From contig CANSSJ010000012.1 in the NCBI GenBank assembly GCA_947649625.1, positions 1-42,587 of the forward strand: a stretch of 42,587 nucleotides of DNA, written 5' to 3'. This document shows positions 15,021 through 23,043 of this stretch, piece after piece (positions within the stretch are counted from its first letter, which is position 1; the number at the start of each line of letters is the position of its first letter). Origin of the DNA: an uncultured Bacillota bacterium (GTDB lineage Bacteria > Bacillota > Clostridia > Oscillospirales > Oscillospiraceae). Both the position numbers and the translations under genes were made by a program. The notes below the pieces were generated by a model, which worked only from the letters and a program-made list of their open reading frames with translations, was not told the origin of the DNA and ran no database searches.

Positions 15021-15602
15021 TTACCGCTTGTCCAGCACCTTGTCCACCAGACCGTACTCCATGGCTTCCTGGGCGGTCATGAAGTTGTCCCGCTCGCAGT
15101 CGGCGGTGACTACCTCGATGGGCTTGCCGGTGTTCTCCGACAGGATACGGTTCATCCGGGTCTTGATGATCTCCAGACGGCGCAGATGGATGGCCATGTC
15201 GGTGATCTGGCCCTGGGTACCGGCGGAGGGCTGGTGGATCATGATCTCGGCGTTGGGCAGGGCCAGCCGCTTGCCCTTGGCGCCGGAGGACAGCAGGAAG
15301 GCCCCCATGGAGGCCGCCATACCGATACAGATGGTGGACACATCGCACTTGATATACTGCATGGTGTCGTAAATGGCCATGCCCGCCGTGACCGATCCGC
15401 CGGGGCTGTTGATATAGAACTGGATGTCCTTGTCCGGGTCCTGGGCCTCCAGGTACAGCAGCTGGGCCACCACCAGGGAGGCGGTGGTGTCGTTGACCTC
15501 CTCGGACAGCATGACGATGCGGTCGTTCAGCAGGCGGGAAAAGATGTCATAGGACCGCTCGCCCCGGTTGGTCTGCTCTACTACATAGGGAACTAAGCTC
15601 AT
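15021..15602 (-). CDS. clpP: ATP-dependent Clp protease proteolytic subunit ClpP
   Basis: ClpP forms the tetradecameric serine-protease chamber used by ClpX. The 193-residue protein begins [20 protein letters not shown] and carries the triad Ser98 (AASMGAF), His123 (MIHQP) and Asp172 (ERDNFM). The length is standard. AAAAAGGAG precedes the ATG by 8 bases. A perfect TATAAT lies upstream on the minus strand (15639-15634), but no convincing -35 is present. No CtsR heptamer repeats (GGTCAAA) were found. Confidence 0.98.
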   Translation of the reverse strand: MSLVPYVVEQTNRGERSYDIFSRLLNDRIVMLSEEVNDTTASLVVAQLLYLEAQDPDKDIQFYINSPGGSVTAGMAIYDTMQYIKCDVSTICIGMAASMGAFLLSSGAKGKRLALPNAEIMIHQPSAGTQGQITDMAIHLRRLEIIKTRMNRILSENTGKPIEVVTADCERDNFMTAQEAMEYGLVDKVLDKR

Positions 15603-15679
15603 GATAATACTCCTTTTTCAGTTGGGATACCTGATTATACCCATCGAATGGAAAATTCATTCCTTAGGATATTCTTACG

Positions 15680-15705
15680 CCCGGGGCGGAACAGACCGCC
15701 CCGGG
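15680..15705. terminator. Perfect 10-bp GC hairpin between tig and clpP
   Basis: CCCGGGGCGG and CCGCCCCGGG flank a 6-base loop. It lies 12 bases after the tig stop on the minus strand, with no U-run on either side. It may set the level of clpP-clpX relative to tig, or protect the tig mRNA 3' end. Confidence 0.6.
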
Positions 15706-15717
15706 ACGTGTGCCATA

Positions 15718-17076
15718 TTACTCAGCCGCTTCCTCTTTGGGCTCCTCGGCCTTTTTGGTCCGGCTGCGCTTGGGCTTCTCCCCGTCTTTTTTGGCGGCGG
15801 GCTTCTCGCCCTCCTTGGCGCTGGACAGCACCAGATCGTTGGCCTTGCGCAGAGACAGATCCTTTTTCAGGCTGTCCACAGACACGACGGCCTTCACCTG
15901 CTCGGCGGGCATATTGTACTGCTCGGCCAGCTTGGCCACCTCGGCCTCGCACTCCTCATCGGAGACCTCGATGCTCTCCGCTTTGGCCACGGCGGTGAGG
16001 GCCAGCTCCACCTGCACCTGCTTCAGGGCGGCGGGCTTGGCGGAGGCCCGCATCATCTCGGGAGTCATGCCCATCATGGACATGTACTGGTCCATGGGGA
16101 TACCCTGGCTCTGGAGGCGCATGGCGTAGTCGTCCATCAGCCGGTCGGTCTGGCTCTCCACCATGCCGTCGGGGATCTCGCACTCCATGTTCTCCACCAG
16201 CTGCTCCAGAACGGCGTTCTCAAAGTCGGCCTTAGCCTGGGCCTCCTTCCGGGCCTGGAGTTTCTCGCCCAGGTCCTTGCGGAAATCGGCCAGGGTCTCG
16301 AACTCAGACACGTCCTTGGCGAACTCGTCGTCCACCTCGGGAGACTGAGATTCCTTTACCTCGTTGACCTTCACGTGGAAGACCACGGCCTTGCCGGCCA
16401 GGTCGGCGTGGTAGTCCTCGGGGAAGGTGATGTCGATGTCCTTCTCCTCGCCGGCCTTCATGCCGATGACCTGCTCCTCAAAGCCGGGGACGAACATGCC
16501 CGCGCCCAGCTTCAGATCGTAGTTCTCGCCCTTGCCGCCCTCGAAGGGGGTGCCGTTGTCGAAGCCCTCGAAGTCGATGACGGCGGTGTCGCCCTTCTTG
16601 GCCTTGCGCTTCACGCTGACCAGGCGGGTGGCCCGGTCGATGTAGGGCTTGAGCTCCTCGTCGATGTCCTTCTCGGTGACCTCGACCTCCTCCTTGGGGG
16701 CGGTCAGGCCCTTGTACTCGCCCAGCTTGGCCTCGGGACGGACGGAGACCAGCGCCTTGAAGGTGAAGCCCTCCTTGCCCGCCTCCACGATCTCCATCTT
16801 GGGGTAGCCCACGTCGTCCAGCCCCTGCTCCTTGACTGCCTCCTCATAGGCGGCGGGGTAGACATCGTTGATGGCATCCTCGTAGAACACGCCGGAGCCG
16901 TACATGCCCTCGATGATCTTCCGGGGGGCCTTGCCCTTGCGGAAGCCGGGAACATTGATGCGTCCACGGTTTTTCAGATAGACCTTCTGGATGGCCGCCT
17001 CAAAGGCCTCGGCCTCCACCTGGATGGTGAGCTCTACGGTGCTCTTCTCTTTCTTCTCAACACTGGTGACCTTCAT
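15718..17076 (-). CDS. tig: Trigger factor
   Basis: Trigger factor is the ribosome-bound chaperone and prolyl isomerase that meets nascent chains. The 452-residue protein has the ribosome-binding signature GFRKGKAPRKIIEGMYG near residues 42-58, a central FKBP-type PPIase domain (KKGDTAVIDFEGF through FPEDYHADLAGK), and the helical chaperone domain. The last 40 residues are low-complexity lysine, glutamate and alanine. The start is MKVTSVEKKEKS at 17076 with AGGAGG 11 bases before it; an ATG 23 codons upstream lies before this signal and was rejected. A TAAAAT (17154-17149) may be its -10 element. tig-clpP-clpX-lon is the classic Firmicutes order. Confidence 0.96.
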   Translation of the reverse strand: MKVTSVEKKEKSTVELTIQVEAEAFEAAIQKVYLKNRGRINVPGFRKGKAPRKIIEGMYGSGVFYEDAINDVYPAAYEEAVKEQGLDDVGYPKMEIVEAGKEGFTFKALVSVRPEAKLGEYKGLTAPKEEVEVTEKDIDEELKPYIDRATRLVSVKRKAKKGDTAVIDFEGFDNGTPFEGGKGENYDLKLGAGMFVPGFEEQVIGMKAGEEKDIDITFPEDYHADLAGKAVVFHVKVNEVKESQSPEVDDEFAKDVSEFETLADFRKDLGEKLQARKEAQAKADFENAVLEQLVENMECEIPDGMVESQTDRLMDDYAMRLQSQGIPMDQYMSMMGMTPEMMRASAKPAALKQVQVELALTAVAKAESIEVSDEECEAEVAKLAEQYNMPAEQVKAVVSVDSLKKDLSLRKANDLVLSSAKEGEKPAAKKDGEKPKRSRTKKAEEPKEEAAE

Positions 17077-17272
17077 TTGTACAATTTCCTCCTGTCGGTC
17101 CCGCCTCCGGAACAGCCGGAAGGGGGACCCTTTTACTTTCGCCACGATATTTTACCAGATACGCAGCCGTTTGAACAGTCTTTTTTGAAAATTTTCCAGA
17201 TTATTTCCTATTCTGGTTTTTCAGAGGGCTGAATCAGGCAGTTTGACGGGGGCAGGCTCACATAGACCCATG

Positions 17273-17340
17273 TGTAGGGGCCGACGACCCCGGCGGCCCG
17301 CCTATCAGGAAACGGCGGGCCGAGGTCGTCCCGCCCTACA
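17273..17340. repeat. TGTAGGG-ended palindromic repeat, copy 1
   Basis: The element opens TGTAGGG (17273-17279) and closes CCCTACA (17334-17340), with internal pairing of GACGACC against GGTCGTC and GGCGGCCCGCC against GGCGGGCC. It is 68 bases. Its right end contains the stop codon of the phosphoesterase gene, read on the minus strand. Copy 2 is at 36794-36862. Together with 17077-17272, which holds only the tig leader and promoter region, this fills the tig-phosphoesterase gap. Confidence 0.8.
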
Positions 17341-18022
17341 AAATACACACCGGCTTGAAGCCTACATAATCGGCGGCCACCAGGCGGTAGTCCACAGTTC
17401 CCTGCCGTCCGGTAATCGCCAGGCGGTGGCTCCCTCCGTGGAGGTGGCCGTAACAACACAGCTTTACCTCATACCGCTCCAGCAGGTCGATGATCTCCTG
17501 GCAGCGGTAGCCCTGATACAGAGGCGGGTAGTGGAGAAAACACAGCTTCTCCCGCTCTCCCGCCGCCTTCAGCGACGCCTCCAGCCGAATCAGCTCCCGG
17601 TTGAAAATTTTGGCGGAGTGCTCCCCCCGGTCCTCCTCATAGAACCAGCCCCGGGTGCCGCACAGGGCGGTCTCTCCGTAGAAATGGCAGTTGTTGTGGA
17701 GGATGTCCAGGGTGTGGAAGCCGTTCGCCTCAAAGAAGGCCTGCATTTTGCTGGCGGTGGTCCACCAGTAGTCGTGGTTGCCCTTGAGGAGGAGCTTACG
17801 CCCCCCCGGCAGGGCGTCCAGAAAGGCGAAGTCCTCCCGGGCCTCCTCCAGGCTCATGCCCCAGGACACGTCCCCGCAGACCACCACGGTATCCTCCTGG
17901 GACACGATCTGAAACCCCTCTCTCAGCTTGTCCACATAGCCTGTCCAGCTCCCGCCGAATACGTCCATCGGCTTATCGGAAGCCAGAGACAGATGGGTAT
18001 CTCCAATTGCGTACAGGGACAT
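17336..18022 (-). CDS. Metallophosphoesterase (calcineurin-like)
   Basis: This 228-residue cytoplasmic phosphoesterase shows the five metal-binding blocks of the calcineurin-like superfamily: GDTH (7-10), CGDVSWG (about 49-55), KGNHDYWW (about 78-85), CFLHYPP (about 160) and CYGHLHGG (about 188-195). The natural substrate is unknown; the YkuE/Icc-like names in use are loose. The start at 18022, with GGGGTGAG 3-9 bases before, lies 4 bases after the thrC stop, so it is co-transcribed with thrC. The gene's stop codon TAG lies inside the TGTAGGG repeat; the ancestral gene may have ended elsewhere. Confidence 0.92.
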   Translation of the reverse strand: MSLYAIGDTHLSLASDKPMDVFGGSWTGYVDKLREGFQIVSQEDTVVVCGDVSWGMSLEEAREDFAFLDALPGGRKLLLKGNHDYWWTTASKMQAFFEANGFHTLDILHNNCHFYGETALCGTRGWFYEEDRGEHSAKIFNRELIRLEASLKAAGEREKLCFLHYPPLYQGYRCQEIIDLLERYEVKLCCYGHLHGGSHRLAITGRQGTVDYRLVAADYVGFKPVCIL

Positions 18023-18026
18023 GGGC

Positions 18027-19511
18027 TCACCCCAGCAGATCCATGACCGCGTCCACCATGTTCTCCTTCTCCACCACCTGGGTGAAGCGGACCCGCTTGC
18101 TCCGCAGGCTGGCCAGAGGGGCAGGCGCAGGCTGGCCCGTCCGGGCGGAGAGCCGGTCCAGAGCGTCCAGGCCGGAATCGGGGGCAAAGTCTCCCAGGGC
18201 CTCCAGCACGCTGGAGCAGAACTTAAAGGGGCTGGCGGTGGAGGCCACAATGGCGGGCGTGCCGTCCCCGGTCGCCTGCCGGTACTGCCCCAGAGCGGAG
18301 AAGGCCACGGCGGTATGGGTGTCGATGAGGTAGCCGTACCGGTCGAACATGGCGCGGATCATCCGCTGGGTCTCCCGGTCGCCGCAGAAGTAGCCTTTGA
18401 ACCGCTTCTGCAGCTTGTTCCTCACCCTGTCGCTCACCTGATACCGGCCTGTCTCGGCCAGCTGGGTCATGTAGCTCCTGACCTCAGCCGTATCCTGGGT
18501 AAGGAAGTAGAGCAGCCGCTCCAGGTTGGAGGAGATCAAAATGTCCATGGAGGGGGACATGGTGTTGTAGAAGGTCCGGTTCCGGTCATAGACTCCCTCC
18601 CGAATAAAGTCGGTGAGGACATTGTTGCTGTTGGAGGCGCAGATCAGCTGGTCAATGGGCAGACCCATCTCCCGGGCATAGTAGGCGGCCAAAATGTTGC
18701 CAAAGTTGCCGGTGGGCACGCAGATATTCACCGGCTGGCCCGGGGCGATCTTCTCGTCCCGGAGCAGGTCGCAGTAGGCGGAGATGTAGTAGACGATCTG
18801 GGGCAGCACCCGGCCCCAGTTGATGGAGTTGGCGGAGGAGAAGAAATATCCCCTGTCAGCCAGCTCCTGGCGCAGTTCCTCATCGGAAAACAGCCGTTTC
18901 ACTCCGGTCTGGGCGTCGTCAAAGTTGCCGTACACGGCAGCCACGCCCACGTTGTCCCCCTCCTGGGTAATCATCTGGAGCTCCTGGACCTCAGACACCC
19001 CGTCCTTGGGATAGAACACCAGAATTTTGGTCCGAGGCACGTCCCGGAAGCCCTCCAGGGCCCCCTTCCCCGTATCGCCGGAGGTGGCCACCAGGATGCA
19101 GGCGGTCTTCTCCTCCTCCGTCTTGATCAGGGATGCGGTAAGCAGGTGGGGCAGCATCTGCAGGGCCATATCCTTGAAGGCGCAGGTGGGGCCGTGCCAC
19201 AGCTCCAGGCAGTGGGTGGCGCTGTCGATGGTATGGACAGGGGCTACCGCCGGAGTATCGAACTTGTCCGGGCCGTAGGCGGCGTTGACAAAATTGGTGA
19301 GCTCCTTCACGGAGAACTCCTCCAAAAACTGCTTCATCACATAGACCGCCCGCTGCTGATAGGCCATATCCCGCATGTCCTCCAGCGCCTTGCCCGGCAG
19401 CTTGGGGATGTAGAAGGGGGTCAGCAGGCCGCCGTCTCTGGCCAGCCCCTGTGTGATGGCCTGAGCGGCGGAGTATTGAATGGTATTGTCCCGCGTACTG
19501 ATATACCGCAT
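18027..19511 (-). CDS. thrC: Threonine synthase
   Basis: ThrC is the PLP enzyme that converts O-phosphohomoserine to threonine. The 494-residue length fits the longer class. Visible marks are TRDNTIQYSAAQAITQGLARDGGL, the PLP lysine in GPTCAFKDMALQ (Lys113), LVATSGDTGKGALEGF, SANSINWGRVLPQIVYY and VPTGNFGNILAAYYA. It stands apart from hom and thrB, so threonine genes are dispersed. A promoter lies about 36 bases upstream. The leader is too short for a T-box. Its downstream neighbour is a phosphoesterase. Confidence 0.96.
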   Translation of the reverse strand: MRYISTRDNTIQYSAAQAITQGLARDGGLLTPFYIPKLPGKALEDMRDMAYQQRAVYVMKQFLEEFSVKELTNFVNAAYGPDKFDTPAVAPVHTIDSATHCLELWHGPTCAFKDMALQMLPHLLTASLIKTEEEKTACILVATSGDTGKGALEGFRDVPRTKILVFYPKDGVSEVQELQMITQEGDNVGVAAVYGNFDDAQTGVKRLFSDEELRQELADRGYFFSSANSINWGRVLPQIVYYISAYCDLLRDEKIAPGQPVNICVPTGNFGNILAAYYAREMGLPIDQLICASNSNNVLTDFIREGVYDRNRTFYNTMSPSMDILISSNLERLLYFLTQDTAEVRSYMTQLAETGRYQVSDRVRNKLQKRFKGYFCGDRETQRMIRAMFDRYGYLIDTHTAVAFSALGQYRQATGDGTPAIVASTASPFKFCSSVLEALGDFAPDSGLDALDRLSARTGQPAPAPLASLRSKRVRFTQVVEKENMVDAVMDLLG

Positions 19512-19546
19512 AGTGATCCTTCCTTATCATGGTTATGATGGCTTTC

Positions 19547-19575
19547 ATTATGCCAGTTTTTCTCCCCCGGGTCAA
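19547..19575 (-). promoter_or_regulatory. Predicted thrC promoter
   Basis: TTGACC (19575-19570), 17 bases and CATAAT (19552-19547) on the minus strand, ten of twelve consensus bases. The transcript leader is about 30 bases, leaving no room for an attenuator. Confidence 0.8.
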
Positions 19576-19587
19576 GAGATTTCGGGA

Positions 19588-19956
19588 TCAAAAGGCATTT
19601 TCCAGATGAAAAATCTCCGGTTTCGGGGTCTCGATCCCCCGCGGGGCATAGATCTCCACCACATCAAACCGGGGCTGGAGGTCTGTAGGGTGGCTGAGCA
19701 GATACAGCTCCGCCGCGGCGCGCAGCCTGTTCTGCTTGCGGCGGTCCACAAAAGCGGCCGCCGGACCGTAGGCGGCGCTCTTGCGCAGCTTGACCTCTAC
19801 AAAGCACAGATACTCTCCGTCCTCGGCCACCAGGTCCAGCTCCCCGAAGCGGCAGTTCCAGTTGGCGGCGGTAATACGATAGCCTCTGTCCCGCAAAAAT
19901 TCAGCCGCCCGGTCCTCCCCCCACCGGCCCAGCAGACGGCTCTCCCGGCCGCTCAT
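19588..19956 (-). CDS. YraN family endonuclease-like protein (UPF0102)
   Basis: The 122-residue protein belongs to the YraN/UPF0102 family, which has a PD-(D/E)XK nuclease fold. GRWGEDRAAEFLRDRGYRI, NWNCRFGELDLVAEDG (catalytic E-x-D) and CFVEVKLRKS (E-x-K) are present, so the active site looks intact. Its role is unproven, perhaps in DNA processing. The ATG overlaps the rnhB stop (ATGA), a near-universal neighbourhood (rbgA-rnhB-yraN). Confidence 0.93.
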   Translation of the reverse strand: MSGRESRLLGRWGEDRAAEFLRDRGYRITAANWNCRFGELDLVAEDGEYLCFVEVKLRKSAAYGPAAAFVDRRKQNRLRAAAELYLLSHPTDLQPRFDVVEIYAPRGIETPKPEIFHLENAF

Positions 19957-20567
19957 CGCTCCGCCTTCTTTTTCAAAAAGGTCCTGCGGTGGATGGGGCT
20001 GGGCCCGTGCTGGGCCAGCATCGCATAGTGGAGCTCCGTCCCGTAGCCCTTGTGCTTGTCGAAACAGTACTCTGGATACTTTTCCGCCATCTCCACCATA
20101 TACCGGTCCCGGCTCACCTTGGCCAGGATGGAGGCCGCAGCGATGGAGGCCGACAGGCTGTCCCCCTTCACCACACAGCGGTGAGGGGTGGTAATGGCCG
20201 CGCTCCTGCCGTGGTCCCGGTTGCCGTCGATGAGGGCGAAGCCCGGGGGCTGGGACAGGCCGTCGATGGCCAGCTGCATGGCGCGCATCCTCGCGCTGAG
20301 GATGTCCGTCCTGTCGATCTCCGCCGCGTCCACAAAGGCCACCGACCAGGCCAGCGCCCGCTCCTGGATGACAGGGAAAAGCGCTTCACGGCGCTTCTCC
20401 GTCAGCTTTTTGGAGTCGTCCAGGCCGGGGATATCCTCTCCAAAGGGCAGAATCACCGCCGCCGCGTACACCGGCCCGGCCAGGGGCCCCGCCCCCGCCT
20501 CGTCACAGCCGCAGATCAGAGCGTGGTCCTCTTCTAAAGCCTCTCTTTCGTATTGCCAGAAATCCAT
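19953..20567 (-). CDS. rnhB: Ribonuclease HII
   Basis: RNase HII nicks DNA at misincorporated ribonucleotides to start excision repair. The 204-residue protein has the acidic catalytic pair in GCDEAGAGPLAGPV, a later catalytic Asp in LIDGNRD, and VVKGDSLSASIAAASILAKVSRDR. The usual GRG motif that contacts the ribose 2'-OH reads GAG here (arginine codon replaced by GCG). The start has GGGAG 8 bases upstream. It is in the rbgA operon, 2 bases after the SUKH gene. Confidence 0.94.
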   Translation of the reverse strand: MDFWQYEREALEEDHALICGCDEAGAGPLAGPVYAAAVILPFGEDIPGLDDSKKLTEKRREALFPVIQERALAWSVAFVDAAEIDRTDILSARMRAMQLAIDGLSQPPGFALIDGNRDHGRSAAITTPHRCVVKGDSLSASIAAASILAKVSRDRYMVEMAEKYPEYCFDKHKGYGTELHYAMLAQHGPSPIHRRTFLKKKAER

Positions 20568-20569
20568 GG

Positions 20570-21244
20570 TTATTGCTCCCTCCAGCGGTCCTCATACCAA
20601 TGCCACAGGAAATCGTAGTGGTTCAGCCGCTCATAGGTCACCTTTACGCAGTTCTCTTCCTCGAACTCCGGGATCAGCGTCCCACAGAAGAACCACTCCA
20701 GCAGGGTCTTGAAATCCGGGGCCGCCGGACAGCTCCCCTCCCTCCAATAGTCCTCGTCCCACTCCTCGTCGTGGGCAAAGGAGACCAGGAGCCAGCTGGC
20801 GCCAAAGTTGGGGTCGTCCACCACCACCTGATCCGCCGGCTTGGACAGGTCCCAGAGCAGCCAGTCGCTGTCCCAGTTCCCGATGGGAAGGTATTTCCCG
20901 TACTGCTCCGGCCCGGCGGAGTAGGAAAAATACTCCCGTGCGGCGCGGCGGAACTCCACCATGGCATCCCTCAGCTCCTTTATCCCGGTGTTCAGTGTCA
21001 GCGGGCGGGGGCAGGTGTACATATCAAAACCGTTGGAGATGCCCCAAAAATGGAAGTCCATCTGATAGGACTTGAGAAACTCCCTGTATAGGGAGGGAAT
21101 TTTGATCTGGAACTCCTCCTCAAAGGCGTCGATCTCCTGGTCGGTGACCCCGGTGGGCACCAGCCCGGTCTTGGAAAACCAGCCCCGCTCCTTCAGCTTC
21201 TGAAAGGCCTGCTCTACAAACTCTTTTTCCTCCTGCGTCGTCAT
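20570..21244 (-). CDS. SMI1/KNR4 (SUKH) family protein
   Basis: This 224-residue cytoplasmic protein has the SUKH core: VTDQEIDAFEEEFQIKIPSLYREFL (helix then strand), WGISNGFDMY, YGKYLPIGNWDSDWLLWDLS and a late LLEWFFCG. In bacteria SUKH proteins are often immunity proteins against polymorphic toxins, but many are orphan. No toxin gene is near. It is translationally coupled to rbgA (ATGA overlap) and 2 bases from rnhB, so it has become part of a housekeeping operon. Function not established. Confidence 0.8.
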   Translation of the reverse strand: MTTQEEKEFVEQAFQKLKERGWFSKTGLVPTGVTDQEIDAFEEEFQIKIPSLYREFLKSYQMDFHFWGISNGFDMYTCPRPLTLNTGIKELRDAMVEFRRAAREYFSYSAGPEQYGKYLPIGNWDSDWLLWDLSKPADQVVVDDPNFGASWLLVSFAHDEEWDEDYWREGSCPAAPDFKTLLEWFFCGTLIPEFEEENCVKVTYERLNHYDFLWHWYEDRWREQ

Positions 21245-22137
21245 AACTTCTCCTCCTTTATATCAGCGGGCGGCACCTCCAGGGTAAACCGCCCCAGCTT
21301 ACTCCCCCGGTACTCGTCCAGCAGGACGCGAGCCATGCGCTCGGTGTCCACCTCGCCGCCGGAAATGCGCATCCCCCGCCTGGCGGCGGCGGCCTGGAGA
21401 AGCCGATAGCCCCAGGCCACGTCGTTCTCCCTCTCCTCCCAGGCGGGGACCTCGGTGAGCTTGTAGCTGTCCACCAGCGCCTGGGGGTAGCGCTCCCCCA
21501 GCAGAGCCATGAAGTGACAGCCCAGGGTCTCCACGTCCATGATCTCGTCCTTCACCGCCCCGGTGAAGGCCAAGTTCATGCCGGTGACCTCGTCCTCAAA
21601 CTTGGGCCAGAGGATGCCGGGGGTGTCCAGCAGGTCCAGCCCCTGGTCCACGTGGACCCACTGCTTGCCCCGGGTGACGCCGGGGCGGTCGCTGGCCTTG
21701 GCCGATTTCTTTTTGGCCACCTTATTGATAAAGGTGGACTTGCCCACGTTGGGCACCCCCACCACCATGGCCCGGACCGGCCGGCCCACCTGGCCCTTCT
21801 CCTTCCAGCGGACGATCTGGTCCTTGAGAACGCCCTGCACAACCGTCGAAAATTGGTTGATCCCCCGGCCGGACCGGGCGTCGGTCTCCAGGACCGAGTG
21901 GCCCTGGCTCCGGAAATAAGCTCCCCAGGCCCTGTTCTGGGCGGGGTCGGCCTGGTCCGCCCGGTTGAGGACAATGAGCCGGGGCTTGCCCGCGCAGATG
22001 GCATCGATGTCCGGGTTGCGGCTGGAGGCCGGGATGCGGGCGTCGATGATCTCTGCCACCATGTCCACCAGCTTCAGGTCGGCCTCGATCTGCCGCCGGG
22101 TCTTGGTCATGTGGCCGGGATACCATTGGATGTTCAT
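21241..22137 (-). CDS. rbgA: Ribosome biogenesis GTPase RbgA (YlqF)
   Basis: RbgA is a circularly permuted GTPase that drives a late step of 50S assembly. The 298-residue protein has the permuted order: G4-like NRAD (58-61) first, then the P-loop GVPNVGKST (127-135), then G3 DTPG (171-174). It opens with IQWYPGHMTKTRRQI, typical of YlqF. GGGAGG precedes the ATG at 22137 by 6-7 bases. It heads an overlapping set with the SUKH gene, rnhB and yraN. No clear promoter was found; two direct repeats (TTTGTAAGGAACT at 22162-22174 and TTTGTAAGAACT at 22185-22196) lie upstream. Confidence 0.95.
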   Translation of the reverse strand: MNIQWYPGHMTKTRRQIEADLKLVDMVAEIIDARIPASSRNPDIDAICAGKPRLIVLNRADQADPAQNRAWGAYFRSQGHSVLETDARSGRGINQFSTVVQGVLKDQIVRWKEKGQVGRPVRAMVVGVPNVGKSTFINKVAKKKSAKASDRPGVTRGKQWVHVDQGLDLLDTPGILWPKFEDEVTGMNLAFTGAVKDEIMDVETLGCHFMALLGERYPQALVDSYKLTEVPAWEERENDVAWGYRLLQAAAARRGMRISGGEVDTERMARVLLDEYRGSKLGRFTLEVPPADIKEEKL

Positions 22138-22239
22138 GAGGGACCTCCCAAAATTCAGAGATTTGTAAGGAACTTGACCGCTTTTTTGTAAGAACTATCT
22201 GGTATTCTCCCTGTATCCACTACAGAGAGGAGCTTAATT

Positions 22240-23010
22240 ATGAGTTTTTTTGTCCTGAAAACTGTCGCCCTGCTGTCCATGCTGTGGGACCATGTGACAC
22301 ATGTCTGGCCGCTGGCCATGACATTGCAGGGAATATTTTTCCCCAATGCCGCAGAGACCGTCCCGGCCCTGATGATCCTCCAGCGGGCCACTGGCTACAT
22401 CGGCCGCATCGCCGCCCCCATCTTCCTGTTCTCCATCGCCAACGGCTACCGGCACACCCGGAATTTTAACAAATACGCCCTGCGGCTGCTGGTCTTTGCC
22501 TGTCTGGCGGAGTGGCCCTATTATCTCCTGTTCGGCTTTCACGGCAACATCATGTTTACCCTGCTGCTGGGCCTGCTCACTCTGCGGCTCATGGACTGGG
22601 GCAACGAAAAGCGGGCGGGGCTGGGATATGCTCTGGCCGCCGGTGTGGTGATCGCCGCTGAGTATTTCGCTCTCTTCGAGGGCAAAGGGCGCTATATCCT
22701 GTTTATCCTGGTCTTTTACTGGACGGAACACTGGCCGGTCCGAAAAAAGGCCCTGCTGTGGCTGTTCCTCATGCCCCTGTCCCGGTACAGTCTGATCTGG
22801 ATGGTCTTCTTCGAGCAGTCGTTTAACTATCAGTGGTTTCATATACTGTGCATGAATATTCTTGGGCCCCTGCTGGGGGTGGCGTTCACCTTCTTCTACA
22901 ACGGAAAAAAGGGGCTTTCCTTTCCGGGAGACAAGTACCTGTGGTATGTCTTCTACCCCGCTCACCTTCTGCTGCTGGGGCTGGCACAGAGGGCGCTGCT
23001 GGGAGCGTAG
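22240..23010 (+). CDS. TraX family membrane protein
   Basis: The 256-residue polytopic protein has about seven to eight hydrophobic segments and opens FFVLKTVALLSMLWDHVTHV, the TraX signature region; RIAAPIFLFSIANGYRHTRN and LAEWPYY follow. F-plasmid TraX acetylates pilin, but chromosomal homologues are widespread in gut Firmicutes without conjugation genes and probably act as membrane acyltransferases of unknown substrate. AGAGGAG lies 8 bases before ATG 22240. It is the only plus-strand gene between rbgA and rplS and ends at a bidirectional terminator shared with rplS. Confidence 0.88.
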   Translation: MSFFVLKTVALLSMLWDHVTHVWPLAMTLQGIFFPNAAETVPALMILQRATGYIGRIAAPIFLFSIANGYRHTRNFNKYALRLLVFACLAEWPYYLLFGFHGNIMFTLLLGLLTLRLMDWGNEKRAGLGYALAAGVVIAAEYFALFEGKGRYILFILVFYWTEHWPVRKKALLWLFLMPLSRYSLIWMVFFEQSFNYQWFHILCMNILGPLLGVAFTFFYNGKKGLSFPGDKYLWYVFYPAHLLLLGLAQRALLGA

Positions 23011-23011
23011 C

Positions 23012-23041
23012 AAAAAGGAGCGGCAAAGCCGCTCCTTTTTT
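23012..23041. terminator. Bidirectional intrinsic terminator between traX-like gene and rplS
   Basis: GGAGCGGC AAA GCCGCTCC (23017-23035) is flanked by AAAAA on the left and TTTTTT on the right, so it serves both converging genes. Confidence 0.95.
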
Positions 23042-23043
23042 GA

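Noticed and set aside
12002-15372. Two plus-strand frames of over 550 codons opposite lon and clpX/clpP
   Set aside because: These are shadows of lon, clpX and clpP, whose motifs are complete.
15603-15717. Possible CtsR or CIRCE control sites before clpP
   Set aside because: Neither the GGTCAAA direct heptamers nor the TTAGCACTC-N9-GAGTGCTAA palindrome is present here or before lon.
15601-17232. 543-codon open frame on the plus strand opposite tig
   Set aside because: It mirrors a well-supported trigger factor gene; long antisense frames arise from biased third-position G+C. It has a low-complexity leucine/histidine/glycine translation and no ribosome binding site.
19512-19546. T-box or threonine attenuator before thrC
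   Set aside because: The leader between the predicted promoter and the ATG is only about 30 bases.
22240-23010. TraX-like gene as evidence of a conjugative element
   Set aside because: No relaxase, coupling protein, integrase or other transfer gene is nearby, and chromosomal TraX homologues are common in Firmicutes.
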